Assembly (NCBI RefSeq): GCF_000196675.2
Contig: NC_015312.1
Span: forward strand, 4,154,001-4,218,000
DNA length: 64,000 nt
Direction of reading: 5' to 3'
Source of the DNA: Pseudonocardia benzenivorans CB1190
Lineage (GTDB): Bacteria > Actinomycetota > Actinomycetes > Mycobacteriales > Pseudonocardiaceae
The notes under the pieces were generated by a model. The model was not told the origin of the DNA. It ran no database searches and saw only the letters and a list, made by a program, of their open reading frames with translations. Shown one piece after another: positions 10,161 through 19,165 of this stretch (the first letter of the stretch is position 1; each line of letters opens with the position of its first letter). The translations under genes were made by a program, and so were the position numbers.

Positions 10161-10563
10161 GGCGACCTCCCGTCCCGGCCGGCGTCGCGGGTCCGAACGG
10201 TCGCCGGCTGCCGGGCCCGGCCGTCCGGCGGCGCGCGTCCGGGATGGACACGCCCGCGGCGCCCATCATGACGGCCGTACCGGTGACACGGAACCGTCCG
10301 GGGCCGGTGTCACACAACCCGTTCGGAGCACCACAGGCCCCGGACGAGTGATCACCGAACCCGGCGGTAACGCCGCTTCGGGCACGTATCGATACGACCA
10401 TCGGAGTGATCTCCGCAGCGCTACCGAAACGCAACCTGAACTGGGCGTTCCGGCGGCTGCGGCCTGGGATCATGACCGGCGGACCGCCCTGTCGGCGGCG
10501 CGCGGCGGGGTGAGGCGCCGCGCCCCGACCGGGCGAGCACGGATGTGACGAGGGGGATCGGCC
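10161..10563. other. 403-bp divergent intergenic region with several symmetric elements
   Basis: No gene is visible between pabBC and the L,D-transpeptidase gene. The interval holds two stem-loops (10296-10345 and 10355-10381, listed separately), a perfect 12-bp palindrome CGTATCGATACG (10385-10396), and a G/C-rich foldback GGCGCGCGGC...GCGCCGCGCC near 10495-10522. No clear sigma-70 promoter was found. Confidence 0.5.
10296..10381 (+). ncRNA. Candidate structured leader RNA upstream of the L,D-transpeptidase gene
   Basis: Stem 1 is GTCCGGGGCC (10296-10305) with its exact complement GGCCCCGGAC (10336-10345), extended inward by GGTG (10306-10309) with CACC (10329-10332). Stem 2 runs 10355-10381: outer CCGAA/TTCGG and inner GGCG/CGCC closing a GTAA loop, i.e. 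a GNRA tetraloop. Two consecutive stems, one with a GNRA loop, suggest RNA rather than a protein site. I cannot match it to a known riboswitch class. The orientation is assumed from the downstream gene. Confidence 0.4.
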
Positions 10564-11835
10564 GTGGCCGAGCGTGTGGGGAATGCGGTGGGACCGGCGG
10601 CGCGGCCGCGGGACCGAGCGACGCAGGCGCGGGGCGGGCGCCTGCGTCGGACGGCGCCACGGGTGACGGCCCTGCTGGCCGCGGTGCTCGCGACGGCGCT
10701 CGTCGGCGGCTGCGCGACCGCCGCCGCGCGGGCCACGCACGCCCAGCAGCAGGCACAGCAGAACGCGCCGGTCGTCGCCGCCTCGGTGTCGCCGACCGCG
10801 GGCGCCACCGACGTCAACCCGACCGCGGAGATCAAGGCCGACGGCGGCTCCGGGACCCTGCGCGACGTGGCACTGACCAACGCGAAGGGTGTCGCCGTCG
10901 CCGGCACGCTCTCCCCCGACGGCAAGCAGTGGACGGCGAGCGCCCCGCTCGGCTACGGCGGGACCTACACGTGGTCGGGCACCGCCGTCGCCCCCGACGG
11001 CACCGCGACCGCGTTGGGCGGCAGCTTCACCACTGTCACCCCGAAGCGCACGGTGAAGGCCACGACCAACATCGGCGACGGGCAGACCGTCGGCGTCGGT
11101 GCGCCCATCGAGGTGCACTTCAACCGCGACCTCGACGCGGCCGCGAAGGCCGCCGTCGAGAAGAACCTGAAGGTCACCACGTCGGTGCCCGTCGAGGGCG
11201 CCTGGGCCTGGCTGCCCGACGACCAGCTGGGCTCCCGGGTGCACTGGCGGCCCAAGGAGTACTGGCCCGCGGGCACCCAGGTGCAGATGACCGCGTCGGT
11301 CTACGGGGTCGACATGGGCAGCGCGGGCTACGGCGCGGCCGACCTGACCAGCTCGTTCACCATCGGGCGCAGCCAGATCGTCAAGGCCGACGTCAACAGC
11401 CACCGGATGATCGTCGTCCGGGACGGGCAGCAGGTGATGGACCTGCCCGCGTCCTACGGGCTGAGCAGCGACCCGAACCGCAACACCCGCAGCGGCGTCC
11501 ACATCGTCATGACGAAGTCGCCCCAGGTGCTGATGACGAACCTGGCCTACGGCTACCAGAACGTCCCGGAGAAGTGGGCCGTCCGGATCTCCAACAACGG
11601 CGAGTTCATCCACGCCAACCCGGCGTCGGTCGGCGCCCAGGGCAGCCGCAACGTCACGCACGGCTGTATCAACCTCTCCACGGCCAACGCCAAGACCTAC
11701 TACGACACGGCGATGTACGGCGACCCGGTCGAGGTCACGGGCAGCGGCGTCGACCTGTCGGCCGCCGACGGCGACGTCTACGACTGGGCCATCGACTGGA
11801 ACACGTGGAAGTCGATGTCGGCGCTCGCGAGCTGA
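10564..11835 (+). CDS. L,D-transpeptidase lipoprotein
   Basis: A 423-residue secreted peptidoglycan cross-linking enzyme that forms 3-3 meso-DAP links. The N-terminus has an Arg-rich region, a hydrophobic segment (VTALLAAVLATALVGGC) and a lipobox LVGG-C, so it is probably a lipoprotein. Two Ig-like domains follow (~residues 65-150 and 155-265; GATDVNPTAEIKADGGSGTLRDV, GVGAPIEVHFNRDLD). The YkuD catalytic domain (~270-395) contains INLS after the catalytic cysteine in the motif THGC, where the family usually has SHGC. The architecture matches mycobacterial Ldt-type enzymes. The GTG start is preceded by an AGGGGGA ribosome binding site. Confidence 0.92.
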   Translation: MAERVGNAVGPAARPRDRATQARGGRLRRTAPRVTALLAAVLATALVGGCATAAARATHAQQQAQQNAPVVAASVSPTAGATDVNPTAEIKADGGSGTLRDVALTNAKGVAVAGTLSPDGKQWTASAPLGYGGTYTWSGTAVAPDGTATALGGSFTTVTPKRTVKATTNIGDGQTVGVGAPIEVHFNRDLDAAAKAAVEKNLKVTTSVPVEGAWAWLPDDQLGSRVHWRPKEYWPAGTQVQMTASVYGVDMGSAGYGAADLTSSFTIGRSQIVKADVNSHRMIVVRDGQQVMDLPASYGLSSDPNRNTRSGVHIVMTKSPQVLMTNLAYGYQNVPEKWAVRISNNGEFIHANPASVGAQGSRNVTHGCINLSTANAKTYYDTAMYGDPVEVTGSGVDLSAADGDVYDWAIDWNTWKSMSALAS

Positions 11836-11903
11836 CCAAACGCGCGAACCGCCCGATCCGGCCCGGTGACGGCCCGGTTGCGGCGCCGTGACATGTTCTC
11901 CCG

Positions 11904-12806
11904 GTGCTCACGCTCGATGCCTCGGCGGTGCGTCTCACGTCGCCGTGGTTCGTCGTCGGTACGGGGGTCCTCGCCGTCGTGGCGTGGGTGCTGGTCGTCG
12001 TCCGGTGGCGGCGCCACCTCCGGGTCGGCCGGACGATCTCCGTGCTGGCCGCGACGGTGCTGATCGTGCTGGCCGGCGCGGCCGTCGCCAACAGCAGCGG
12101 CAGCTTCTACCCCACCCTCGGCGCGCTGACCGGCTCCTCCGGGCCGCCGGCTCCCGGTCCCGGCGCGGCGCGGACCGAGGTCCTGACCCCTGGCGCGGTA
12201 CGCACCGTCGCGGGCCCCGGCGGCACCCCGCTGACGGTCTACCTGCCCTCGGCCGCGACCTCCCCCGGGTCGGCGGGGATGCGTTTCCCCGTCGTCGAGT
12301 GGCTCGGGCCGCTCGCCGCGGGCGACCCGCTCGTCACCGAGGTCGACCGGGCGATCGCGCAGCACCGCATCGCGCCGGTCGTCGTGCTCGCCACCGGTGT
12401 CGCCGACGCGGCCGACCTGCGCGCGTGGGCCACCCGGTCCGGGTCCGGGCTCGCCGTCCGCGACGACCGGGCGGGCTGGGCGCTGGCCGCGCCGGTCGGC
12501 TCCCCCGCCTGCCCGCTCGCGATGGCACTTGCCCGGCCGGGCGCCTACGCGGCGGCCGCCGGCCCGGCCTGCGACATCGGCCCGCTGCGCACGACGGACG
12601 CCCCGCCCGCGCTCCTCGCCGTCACGACCGCCGCCGGGGACACCGGGGGCATCGACCGGGTCGCGTCGCCGGCCCCGGCGGCACAGGTCACGGACTACGT
12701 TCTGCGTGACGCGGCGGACGGTCCCGGCGCCGTCGTCGGCTGGCTCGGGGAGCATCTCCCCGGACCCCTTGTGGACCGGGCAGGAGCCGACGATGTCCCG
12801 TTCTGA
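11904..12806 (+). CDS. Membrane protein with extracytoplasmic esterase-like domain
   Basis: A 300-residue protein with two N-terminal membrane segments (WFVVGTGVLAVVAWVLVVV and TISVLAATVLIVLAGAAVA). The ~220-residue external domain resembles the mycolyltransferase/esterase-D fold of actinobacterial cell-envelope proteins (PLTVYLPS, RFPVVEWLGP, IAPVVVLATG, AWALAAPVGS, VVGWLGEHLPG). I see no canonical GxSxG nucleophile elbow, so it may be catalytically inactive. The last 14 bp overlap the start of the MprF-like gene, which implies co-translation and a shared envelope role. The substrate is unknown. Confidence 0.65.
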   Translation: MLTLDASAVRLTSPWFVVGTGVLAVVAWVLVVVRWRRHLRVGRTISVLAATVLIVLAGAAVANSSGSFYPTLGALTGSSGPPAPGPGAARTEVLTPGAVRTVAGPGGTPLTVYLPSAATSPGSAGMRFPVVEWLGPLAAGDPLVTEVDRAIAQHRIAPVVVLATGVADAADLRAWATRSGSGLAVRDDRAGWALAAPVGSPACPLAMALARPGAYAAAAGPACDIGPLRTTDAPPALLAVTTAAGDTGGIDRVASPAPAAQVTDYVLRDAADGPGAVVGWLGEHLPGPLVDRAGADDVPF

Positions 12807-14586
12807 CGGCCTCGCGGGAGCCACCCGGACCCACGGCGGGCCGGGCGGGCGTGGGCCGGTCCGGCCCGACCCCGCGGCAAGGCGGTTGCGGCTCACCGAG
12901 GCCGCCGCCGTCAGGGCCGTCGTGTGGGCGGCGCGCGTCGTCGCGCTGGTGACGGTCGTCGCCTCGGTGTTCCCGGCGCCGCGGCGCGCCATCATGGCCT
13001 CGCTGCGCGCCTCGCTCGGCCTCCCGCCCGCCGTCGGGCTGGCCGGGACGGTCATCTCGCTGGTCGCGGCCGTCGGGCTCTGGCTGCTGGCCGCGGGACT
13101 GCGCCGGCGCAAGCGGCGGGCCTGGGCGCTCGCGATCGCCGTCAGCGCGGTGCTGACCGTCGTCAACGTGCTGCACGGGCTGTCCACCGGACACGGCTAC
13201 GTCGCCGCCGGGCTGACCCTCGCCCTGCTGGTCGCCCTCGTGGCCACCCGCCACCGGTTCGTCGCCCGGCCCGACCCGGGTGGGCTCACCCGGGGTGCGC
13301 TGGTCCTCGTGCAGCTCCCGGTCGCCGGGTTCGTGCTCGTGTGGGTGCTGCTGGCGCTCAACCCCAGGCGCCTCGACGGGGCGCCGCCGTGGTGGCAGCT
13401 GGCAGGCCACGCGGCCCTGTCGCTGGTCGGGGTGTCGGGGCCGGTGCAGTTCCGGGCCGGCTGGCTCGACGACCTGACCAGCGCCGTGGGACTGTCGTTC
13501 GGCGTGGCCGCGGTGCTCGTCGCGGGCTACCACCTGCTGCGCTCCCCCGAGCCCGAGCCGCAGCTGTCCGACGACGACCAGGCCCGGCTGCGGGCACTGC
13601 TCGACAAGCAGGGCGGCCGCGACTCGCTCGGCTACTTCGCGCTGCGCGAGGACAAGACCGTCGTCTTCTCCCCGACGGGAAAATCGGCGGTCTCCTACCG
13701 GGTACTGGCCGGGGTGGCGCTGGCCTCGGGTGACCCCGTCGGCGACCACGAGGCCTGGCCGGGAGCCATCGAGATGTTCCTCGGCGAGTGCACCTCCTAC
13801 GGCTGGGTGCCCGCGGTGCTGGGCTGCTCCGAACTGGGCGCGACGGCGTGGGCCCGCGTCGGCCTCGACGTCCTCGAGTTCGGCGACGAGGCCGTCCTCG
13901 ACGTCGCTGGCTTCACGTTGGAGGGCCGCGCGATGCGGGGCATCCGGCAGGCGGCCGCCCGGCTCACCCGCGCCGGGTACACCGTCCGGGTCCGCCGGCT
14001 CGACGAGCTCGACGACGACGAGCGCACCGCGCTGCGGACCCACGCGTCGCGGTGGCGCGGCGACGCGGTCGAGCGCGGCTACTCGATGGCGCTGTCCCGG
14101 GTCGCGGACGTCCGCGATCCCCGCGGCGTGCTGGTCGTCGCCGAGCTCGACGGACGGACCCGCGGGCTGCTGCAGTTCGTCCCCTGGGGCTCCGACGGCT
14201 TGTCGCTCGACCTCATGCGCCGCGACCCGACCTCGGAGAACGGGCTCAACGAGCTGATGATCGCCGAGCTGATGGCCGCGGCCGAGGGCCTGGGCGTGCG
14301 GCGGGTGTCGTTGAACTTCGCGGTGTTCCGGGCCGCGCTGGAGCGCGGCGAGCGGATCGGCGCGGGTCCGATCGCGCGGACATGGGCGAAGCTGCTGCGG
14401 CTCGCGTCGCGGTGGTGGCAGATCGACAGCCTCTACCGGTTCAACGACAAGTTCCGCCCGCGCTGGGTGCCGCGCTACGTCGCGTTCCCCGCCGTCCGGG
14501 ACCTGCCGCGGATCCTGGTCGCCGCGCTGGAGGCCGAGGGCTTCGGCGGCCGCCCGCCCGCCGTGCTGCGGCTGCTGCGTCGTTGA
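12793..14586 (+). CDS. MprF-like phosphatidylglycerol lysyltransferase-type membrane protein (DUF2156)
   Basis: A 597-residue protein. After a ~45-residue polar N-terminus come several membrane segments (to ~residue 250), then a cytosolic DUF2156 domain (~270-590) with dual GNAT-like halves: GYFALREDKTVVFSPTGKSAVSYRVLAGVALASGDPVG, GRAMRGIRQAAARLTRAGYTV, NGLNELMIAELMAAAEGLGVRRVSLNFAVFRAA, LYRFNDKFRPRWVPRYVAFP. MprF/LysX-type proteins add amino acids to phosphatidylglycerol and protect against cationic peptides. No lysyl-tRNA synthetase domain is fused, unlike mycobacterial LysX. The start overlaps the preceding gene. Confidence 0.85.
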   Translation: MSRSDGLAGATRTHGGPGGRGPVRPDPAARRLRLTEAAAVRAVVWAARVVALVTVVASVFPAPRRAIMASLRASLGLPPAVGLAGTVISLVAAVGLWLLAAGLRRRKRRAWALAIAVSAVLTVVNVLHGLSTGHGYVAAGLTLALLVALVATRHRFVARPDPGGLTRGALVLVQLPVAGFVLVWVLLALNPRRLDGAPPWWQLAGHAALSLVGVSGPVQFRAGWLDDLTSAVGLSFGVAAVLVAGYHLLRSPEPEPQLSDDDQARLRALLDKQGGRDSLGYFALREDKTVVFSPTGKSAVSYRVLAGVALASGDPVGDHEAWPGAIEMFLGECTSYGWVPAVLGCSELGATAWARVGLDVLEFGDEAVLDVAGFTLEGRAMRGIRQAAARLTRAGYTVRVRRLDELDDDERTALRTHASRWRGDAVERGYSMALSRVADVRDPRGVLVVAELDGRTRGLLQFVPWGSDGLSLDLMRRDPTSENGLNELMIAELMAAAEGLGVRRVSLNFAVFRAALERGERIGAGPIARTWAKLLRLASRWWQIDSLYRFNDKFRPRWVPRYVAFPAVRDLPRILVAALEAEGFGGRPPAVLRLLRR

Positions 14587-14589
14587 TCG

Positions 14590-14629
14590 GGGAGTGGCGG
14601 GGGTCGCCGGAGCGACCATCGCCGCTCAC
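14590..14629. repeat. GTGAGTGGCG palindromic element, copy B
   Basis: Left arm GGGAGTGGCGGGGGTCGC (14590-14607), loop CGGA, right arm GCGACCATCGCCGCTCAC (14612-14629). There are four mismatches between the arms, so it is the most diverged long copy. It fills the 47-bp gap between two convergent genes, 3 bp from the mprF-like stop and 4 bp from the TetR stop, and may act as a bidirectional terminator. Confidence 0.8.
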
Positions 14630-14633
14630 GACC

Positions 14634-15275
14634 TCACGCCGTGCCGGTGACGACCGCCAGCATCTGCACGACGTCGGCCCGCAGGGTGTCGGGAGCCTGC
14701 GGGTCGCCCGCGAGGTGGCGCCACAGCGCCTGCTGGAACAGTCCGTCGAACATCGCGTAGGCCGCCCCGGTGCCGCAGACGGGCGGCCGGCCGGACAGCT
14801 GCGCATACCGCGCGACGATCCGCTCGATCATCCGCTCGAGGCTCGCGTCGATGGCGGCGACGTCGTCGCGGAACGACGCCTCGAACAGCGACTGCGACCG
14901 CAGGTCGTACCAGAGGCGGTGCATGAGCCCGTCGGCCACGAGCGTCGCGGCCATCGCGGCGGCGAACTCGTCGGCCAGCGCGGGCGCGGTCGTGGCGGTG
15001 GCGACGACGTCGTCGTAGCGCTGCACGCACACCGCCTTGTAGCGGCGCACGCAGTAGGTGATGAGGTCCACCTTGTCGCGGAAGTAGTAGTGCAGGACGC
15101 CGTGGGAGAACTCGGAGTTCTGCGCGATCTCGCGCAGGCTCGTCCTGGCGTAGCCGAGCTCGGACAGGGTCAGCAGAGCGGCGTCGGCAAGCTCCCGACG
15201 CCGCTCCTCGACCTTGTCGGCCCTCCGCCGCGAGATGCGCGCGGGCCGCTCGACCGCCTCGGTCACGTGCTGCAT
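14634..15275 (-). CDS. TetR-family transcriptional regulator
   Basis: A 213-residue regulator. The N-terminal HTH (RRRELADAALLTLSELGYARTSLREIAQNSEFSHGVLHYYFRDKVDLITYCVRRYK) is BetI-like. The C-terminal helical ligand domain has LWYDLRSQSLFEASFRDDV. I chose MQHVTEAV at 15275; an in-frame GTG at 15335 would add 20 residues without family character. It is divergent from the SDR/acyl-CoA ligase pair and probably controls it. The 155-bp gap has a TTGACA at 15341-15346 facing the SDR gene, but no convincing -10. Confidence 0.85.
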   Translation of the reverse strand: MQHVTEAVERPARISRRRADKVEERRRELADAALLTLSELGYARTSLREIAQNSEFSHGVLHYYFRDKVDLITYCVRRYKAVCVQRYDDVVATATTAPALADEFAAAMAATLVADGLMHRLWYDLRSQSLFEASFRDDVAAIDASLERMIERIVARYAQLSGRPPVCGTGAAYAMFDGLFQQALWRHLAGDPQAPDTLRADVVQMLAVVTGTA

Positions 15276-15430
15276 CCACCCTGGTCGGGACCGTTCCTCC
15301 GCCCCGACGATACCGGTAGGGCGACGGTCTCCCACGAATCTTGACAGTCGTCCAAGGATCTTCCAGGGTTGTGCTCCGCATCACCTTTGCCGCGTGGGAC
15401 CCGACCGGCGCGGCCGGACGAGGAGGTTCG

Positions 15431-16222
15431 ATGGGTGGGATCGACCTGACGGGTCGCCGGGCACTGGTGACGGGCGGGGCCCGCGGCCTCGGTGAGGGCA
15501 TGGCCCGGGCGCTGGCGGCCGCGGGGGCGACGGTGATGCTCGCCGACGTGCTCGCCGACGTCGGCCAGAAGACCGCGGCCGACATCGACGGAGCGCACTT
15601 CGTCGAGCTCGACGTCACCGACGACGCCGGGTGGGAGTCCGCGATCGCGCACACCGTCGCCGAGCTCGGCGGCCTCGACGTGCTGGTCAACAACGCCGGC
15701 GTGGAGGTCACGCAGCTGATCGTCGACACCGAGCCCGCCGACGTCCGCCGCATGCTCGACGTCAACATCCTGGGCACCATGCTCGGCCTCAAGCACGGCC
15801 TGCGCGCGATGCGCCCCGGTGGCGCGGCCGGCAACGGCGGGGCCATCGTCAACGTCGCCTCGGTCGCGGCGACGATCGCCTTCCCCGGCATCGCCGGCTA
15901 CTCGGCGACGAAGTCCGCGGTCGACCGGCTCACCCGCGTCGCGGCGATGGAGTCGGGCAAGCTCGGCTACGGCGTGCGGGTCAACTGCGTCTACCCCGGC
16001 CTCGTCCCGACGGAGATGGGCATGAAGCTCGCCGTCGAGACCTCCGAGCTCGGCCTGTTCCCCGACCCGAACGCCGCCGTCGCCGCCGTGGTCGAGCTGA
16101 CCCCGTCGGGGCGGCTCGGCGAGGTCGCCGACATGGCCGACGCCGTCGTGTTCCTCGCCTCCGACCAGTCGCGGTTCGTCAACGGCGCCGGCCTCCCGGT
16201 CGACGGCGGCATGGGGATGTGA
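15431..16222 (+). CDS. SDR-family NAD(P)-dependent oxidoreductase
   Basis: A 263-residue classical short-chain dehydrogenase. The cofactor motif is TGGARGLGEGMA, with LADV after beta-2 (an acidic residue that suggests NAD preference), NNAG, the catalytic Ser in NVASVAATIAF, YSATK (Tyr and Lys), YPGLVPTEMG and the C-terminal VNGAGLPVDGGMGM. The start MGGIDLTG is preceded by AGGAGG. The AMP-dependent ligase follows after 10 bp. The pair suggests oxidation of an alcohol to a ketone and CoA activation of an acid in a degradation pathway, for example of a terpenoid, steroid or alicyclic compound. The substrate is not deducible. Confidence 0.9.
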   Translation: MGGIDLTGRRALVTGGARGLGEGMARALAAAGATVMLADVLADVGQKTAADIDGAHFVELDVTDDAGWESAIAHTVAELGGLDVLVNNAGVEVTQLIVDTEPADVRRMLDVNILGTMLGLKHGLRAMRPGGAAGNGGAIVNVASVAATIAFPGIAGYSATKSAVDRLTRVAAMESGKLGYGVRVNCVYPGLVPTEMGMKLAVETSELGLFPDPNAAVAAVVELTPSGRLGEVADMADAVVFLASDQSRFVNGAGLPVDGGMGM

Positions 16223-16232
16223 GCCACCGCCG

Positions 16233-17768
16233 ATGTCGCTGACCGCCTACCTCGACAAGGGGGCGTCGCTCGGCCGGAACGCGCCCTGCCTGACCATGGG
16301 CGACCGCGTCCTGACCTACGGCGACGTGCAGGACCTGAGCCACTCCGTCGCCCGGGCGCTGCGGCGCTCGGGCGTCCGGCCGGGCGACAAGGTCGGCATC
16401 CTGTCCGGCAACGACCCGACGGCGTTCGCCTGCGTCTTCGGCATCGCCCGCGCCGGCGCGGTCTGGTGCCCGATCAACCCGCGCAACGAGGGAGCCGAGA
16501 ACCGCGAGCTGCTCGACCTGTTCGAGTGCCGGGCGCTGCTGTTCACCAAGGCGTTCGCGCCGCTGGTGGAGAGCGTCGCCGGCTCGCTGCCCGCGCTCGA
16601 CGTGCTCGTCTGTCTCGACGACGAGGTGCCCGGCGCCCCGGCGCTGCAGGACTGGCTCGATCGGGCCGGCACCGTCGAGGGCCCGGTCGAGACACCGCCA
16701 CCCGACGACGTCGTCATGCTCGTCGGCACCGGCGGGACCACCGGCCGACCCAAGGGCGTCGTGCTCACCGGCCGCTCGCTGGAGACGATGTCGGCGATCA
16801 CGCTGATGAGCTACCCGTTCGACGGGCGCCCGGTCTACCTGGCGCTCGCGCCGCTCACCCACGCCGCCGGGGTGCTGTGCTTCCCCGTGATGGCGCTGGG
16901 GGGCCGGATCGTCGTCATGCCGCGCCCGGATCTCGGCGAGTTCATCGGCCTGGTCGAGCGCGAGCACGTCACGCACACGTTCCTGCCGCCGACGCTGATC
17001 TACATGCTGCTCGACCATCCCGCGCTCGACACCGCGGACACGTCGTCGCTGCAGTGCCTCTGGTACGGCGCCGCGCCGATGTCGGCCGCCCGGCTGGAGG
17101 AGGCGATCGGACGGCTCGGGCCCGTGCTCGGGCAGCTGTTCGGCCAGTCCGAGGCACCCATGATGGTCTCGACGATGGCGCCCGCCGACCATCTGCGTCC
17201 GGACGGGAGCCTCGCCCGCGAGCGGTTCTCCTCGGCGGGGCGACCGACGCCGCTGGTCACCGTCGCGATCATGGACGACGCCGGCCGGCTGCTGGCCGCG
17301 GGTGATCGGGGCGAGATCGTCGTGCGCAGCTCGCTGGTGATGGCCGGCTACCACCGCGACCCGGAGGCCACTGCGGAGGCCTCGCGGTTCGGTTGGCACC
17401 ACACCGGCGACATCGGCTACCTCGACGAGGACAACTGGCTCTACATCGTCGACCGGGCCAAGGACATGATCATCACCGGCGGGTTCAACGTCTACAGCGC
17501 CGAGGTCGAGCAGGCCGTCATGGCCCATCCGGCCGTGCGCGACTGCGCGGTGGTCGGCCTGCCCGACGACAAGTGGGGCGAACGCGTCGTGGCCGTCGTC
17601 GAGCTGCACCCGGACGCCGCCGCCCAGGAGGCCGAGCTCATCGCGTTCGCGAAGGGCCGGGTCGGCAGCGTGAAGGCACCCAAGCAGGTCCTCGTGTGGC
17701 CGGACCTGCCGCGTTCCAAGGTCGGCAAGATCGTGAAGACCGAGATCCGGGACAAGCTCACCCCCTGA
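16233..17768 (+). CDS. AMP-dependent acyl-CoA synthetase/ligase
   Basis: A 511-residue ANL-superfamily enzyme that activates a carboxylic acid via acyl-AMP to acyl-CoA. The P-loop-like motif is MLVGTGGTTGRPKGVVLTG. The adenylation core includes WYGAAPMS, GQLFGQSEAPM, HTGDIGYLDEDNWLYIVDRAKDMIITGGFNVYSAEVEQ, and the C-terminal catalytic lysine region LPRSKVGKIVKTEIR. The length is normal. It is co-directional with the SDR (10-bp gap) under the divergent TetR. It resembles long-chain or alicyclic acid CoA ligases; the chain-length specificity is unknown. Confidence 0.92.
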   Translation: MSLTAYLDKGASLGRNAPCLTMGDRVLTYGDVQDLSHSVARALRRSGVRPGDKVGILSGNDPTAFACVFGIARAGAVWCPINPRNEGAENRELLDLFECRALLFTKAFAPLVESVAGSLPALDVLVCLDDEVPGAPALQDWLDRAGTVEGPVETPPPDDVVMLVGTGGTTGRPKGVVLTGRSLETMSAITLMSYPFDGRPVYLALAPLTHAAGVLCFPVMALGGRIVVMPRPDLGEFIGLVEREHVTHTFLPPTLIYMLLDHPALDTADTSSLQCLWYGAAPMSAARLEEAIGRLGPVLGQLFGQSEAPMMVSTMAPADHLRPDGSLARERFSSAGRPTPLVTVAIMDDAGRLLAAGDRGEIVVRSSLVMAGYHRDPEATAEASRFGWHHTGDIGYLDEDNWLYIVDRAKDMIITGGFNVYSAEVEQAVMAHPAVRDCAVVGLPDDKWGERVVAVVELHPDAAAQEAELIAFAKGRVGSVKAPKQVLVWPDLPRSKVGKIVKTEIRDKLTP

Positions 17769-17851
17769 CCCAGCCCGACGCCCCGGGATGGCCGTCGGGG
17801 TGGCCGCCGGGGGCCGCCGGGGCAGGTGGCCCAGCCGCCCGCCCCACCCCC

Positions 17852-18081
17852 GAGCGCAACCTCAGCGCGCCCGATCGGCTGCGGACCGACCGTGAGGTTG
17901 CGCCCGGGGTGGCGCGCGGGCCGGGCCGCGCCGGCCGATCGCCCAGTGGCGCGGGCCGGGCCACGCCGGCCGATGCCCCCGCGGGCGGGCCCCCACCACC
18001 GAGCGCAACCTCACTGCTCCTGCACGAACGATTCCCGACTGTCAGGTTGCGGCCGACACCCCGCGCGCAACCCCACTGCTC
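17852..18081. repeat. Left array of inverted GCGCAACCTCAC half-sites
   Basis: Five half-sites lie upstream of the DUF559 pseudogene: GAGCGCAACCTCAG (17852-17865), inverted CGACCGTGAGGTTGCGC (17887-17903), GAGCGCAACCTCACTGCTCC (18001-18020), inverted CGACTGTCAGGTTGC (18036-18050), and GCGCAACCCCACTGCTC (18065-18081). Neighbouring inverted pairs are 15-21 bp apart, so each could form a 12-bp stem hairpin. The rest of the 431-bp gap 17769-18199 is Gly/Pro-biased non-coding DNA. Confidence 0.8.
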
Positions 18082-18199
18082 TGCGGGCGCCGCGACACGA
18101 CGCCGGGTGTGCAGCGAGGTCGTCGGTGCGGGGTTTCGCACGTGCGCACGACTCGGGCGATCCGCCGACAGCCGACCTCGCGATCGCGACCATCGCGAG

Positions 18200-19122
18200 G
18201 TGCAGAACCAACCCTTCCGAGGAAGCGCCGCCGTGGTGGCGGGGCGAGTGAGCCCGGGACGGCTGCGCGGGCGCGGCTTCGTCCGGCTGGCACCCGACGT
18301 CTACGCCGTCGCCCCCACCGACCTCGATCTCACGACGCGGATCTCACGACGCGGTCGATCGCCGCCTACCGCCGCGTCGAGGACATCGGCGGGGTCGTCG
18401 GCGGATGGTCGGCGGCCGAACTGCTCGGCGCCGGCTGCGCGCCCCGCGACGCCGACGCACAGATCGTCGTACCGCGCTATGTCAAGCCGACCCCCGGCGT
18501 CCAGGTGGGCCGCTGGCGCCTGCTCCCCGAGGAGATCACGCTCGTCGACGGCTGCCGGGTCACGACGCCGCTGCGGACCGCGTGGGACATCGCCCGCCGG
18601 GAGCGCCGGACCGACGCCGTCGTCGCCCACGATGCCCTCGCCCGGGTCGGCGGCTTCCCACTGGAGGCATTGGCGGACATGGCTTCCCGCCTCCGGCGAA
18701 CCCGAGGCTCCGCGTTGGTGCGGGCCGCGTCGAGCCGAGCCGACGCACGGGCGGAGTCGCCGATGGAGACCCGGATGCGTCTCCTTCTCGTCGACGCCGG
18801 GCTGCCCCCGCCCGTGCCCCAGTACGAGCTGGTCGTCGACGGCCGGGTCGTCGCGCGGTTCGATCTCGCCTACCCGGACGCCCGGCTGGCGATCGAGTAC
18901 GACGGCGCGGGGCACGACGACCGCCTCGACCGGCGTCGTGACATCCGGACCGGCGCGCTCGGCTGGCAGACCGTTCGCCTCGTGTCGGCCGACATCCTGC
19001 AGACATCCGAGGAGACCGCCGCCTTGGTCCGGGCCGTCCTGCGACGACGCCTCCTGCTCCTCGGCCGCCCCGGACGCCGGACGCACCTGCGCCGATCCCG
19101 ATCCGACGGGCCGGTCGGGTAG
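18200..19122 (+). pseudogene. DUF559 (Vsr-like nuclease fold) protein, frameshifted
   Basis: The intact gene would start at the GTG at 18200 (MQNQPFRGSAAVVAGRVSPGRLRGRGFVRLAPDVY). It continues to TDLDLTTR in one frame, then after a 14-bp tandem duplication (18327-18354) resumes as SIAAYRRVEDIGG in another frame to the stop at 19122. Removing one copy restores TDLDLTTRSIAAYRR exactly. The N-terminal half resembles the AbiEi-like/DUF559 proteins common in actinobacteria; the C-terminal DUF559 domain has a PD-(D/E)xK-like pattern (ARFDLAYPDARLAIEYDG). Intact homologues may be nucleases or DNA-linked accessory factors; their function is unproven. Confidence 0.8.
18327..18354 (+). repeat. 14-bp tandem duplication that breaks the DUF559 frame
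   Basis: ATCTCACGACGCGG occurs twice with no gap, at 18327-18340 and 18341-18354. A 14-bp insertion shifts the frame by two, which explains the split coding sequence. Confidence 0.9.
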
Positions 19123-19165
19123 CGCTCGGGAGATCGCACGCCCCGCGCTGCCGATCAGCCCGGAC

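Noticed and set aside
10296..10520. c-di-AMP (ydaO) riboswitch ahead of the L,D-transpeptidase
   Set aside because: The gene context fits, but I cannot find the conserved core sequence, so only an unassigned structured leader is reported.
15341..15370. Promoter for the SDR gene from TTGACA at 15341
   Set aside because: No acceptable -10 hexamer occurs at 16-18 bp spacing, so it is mentioned only in passing.
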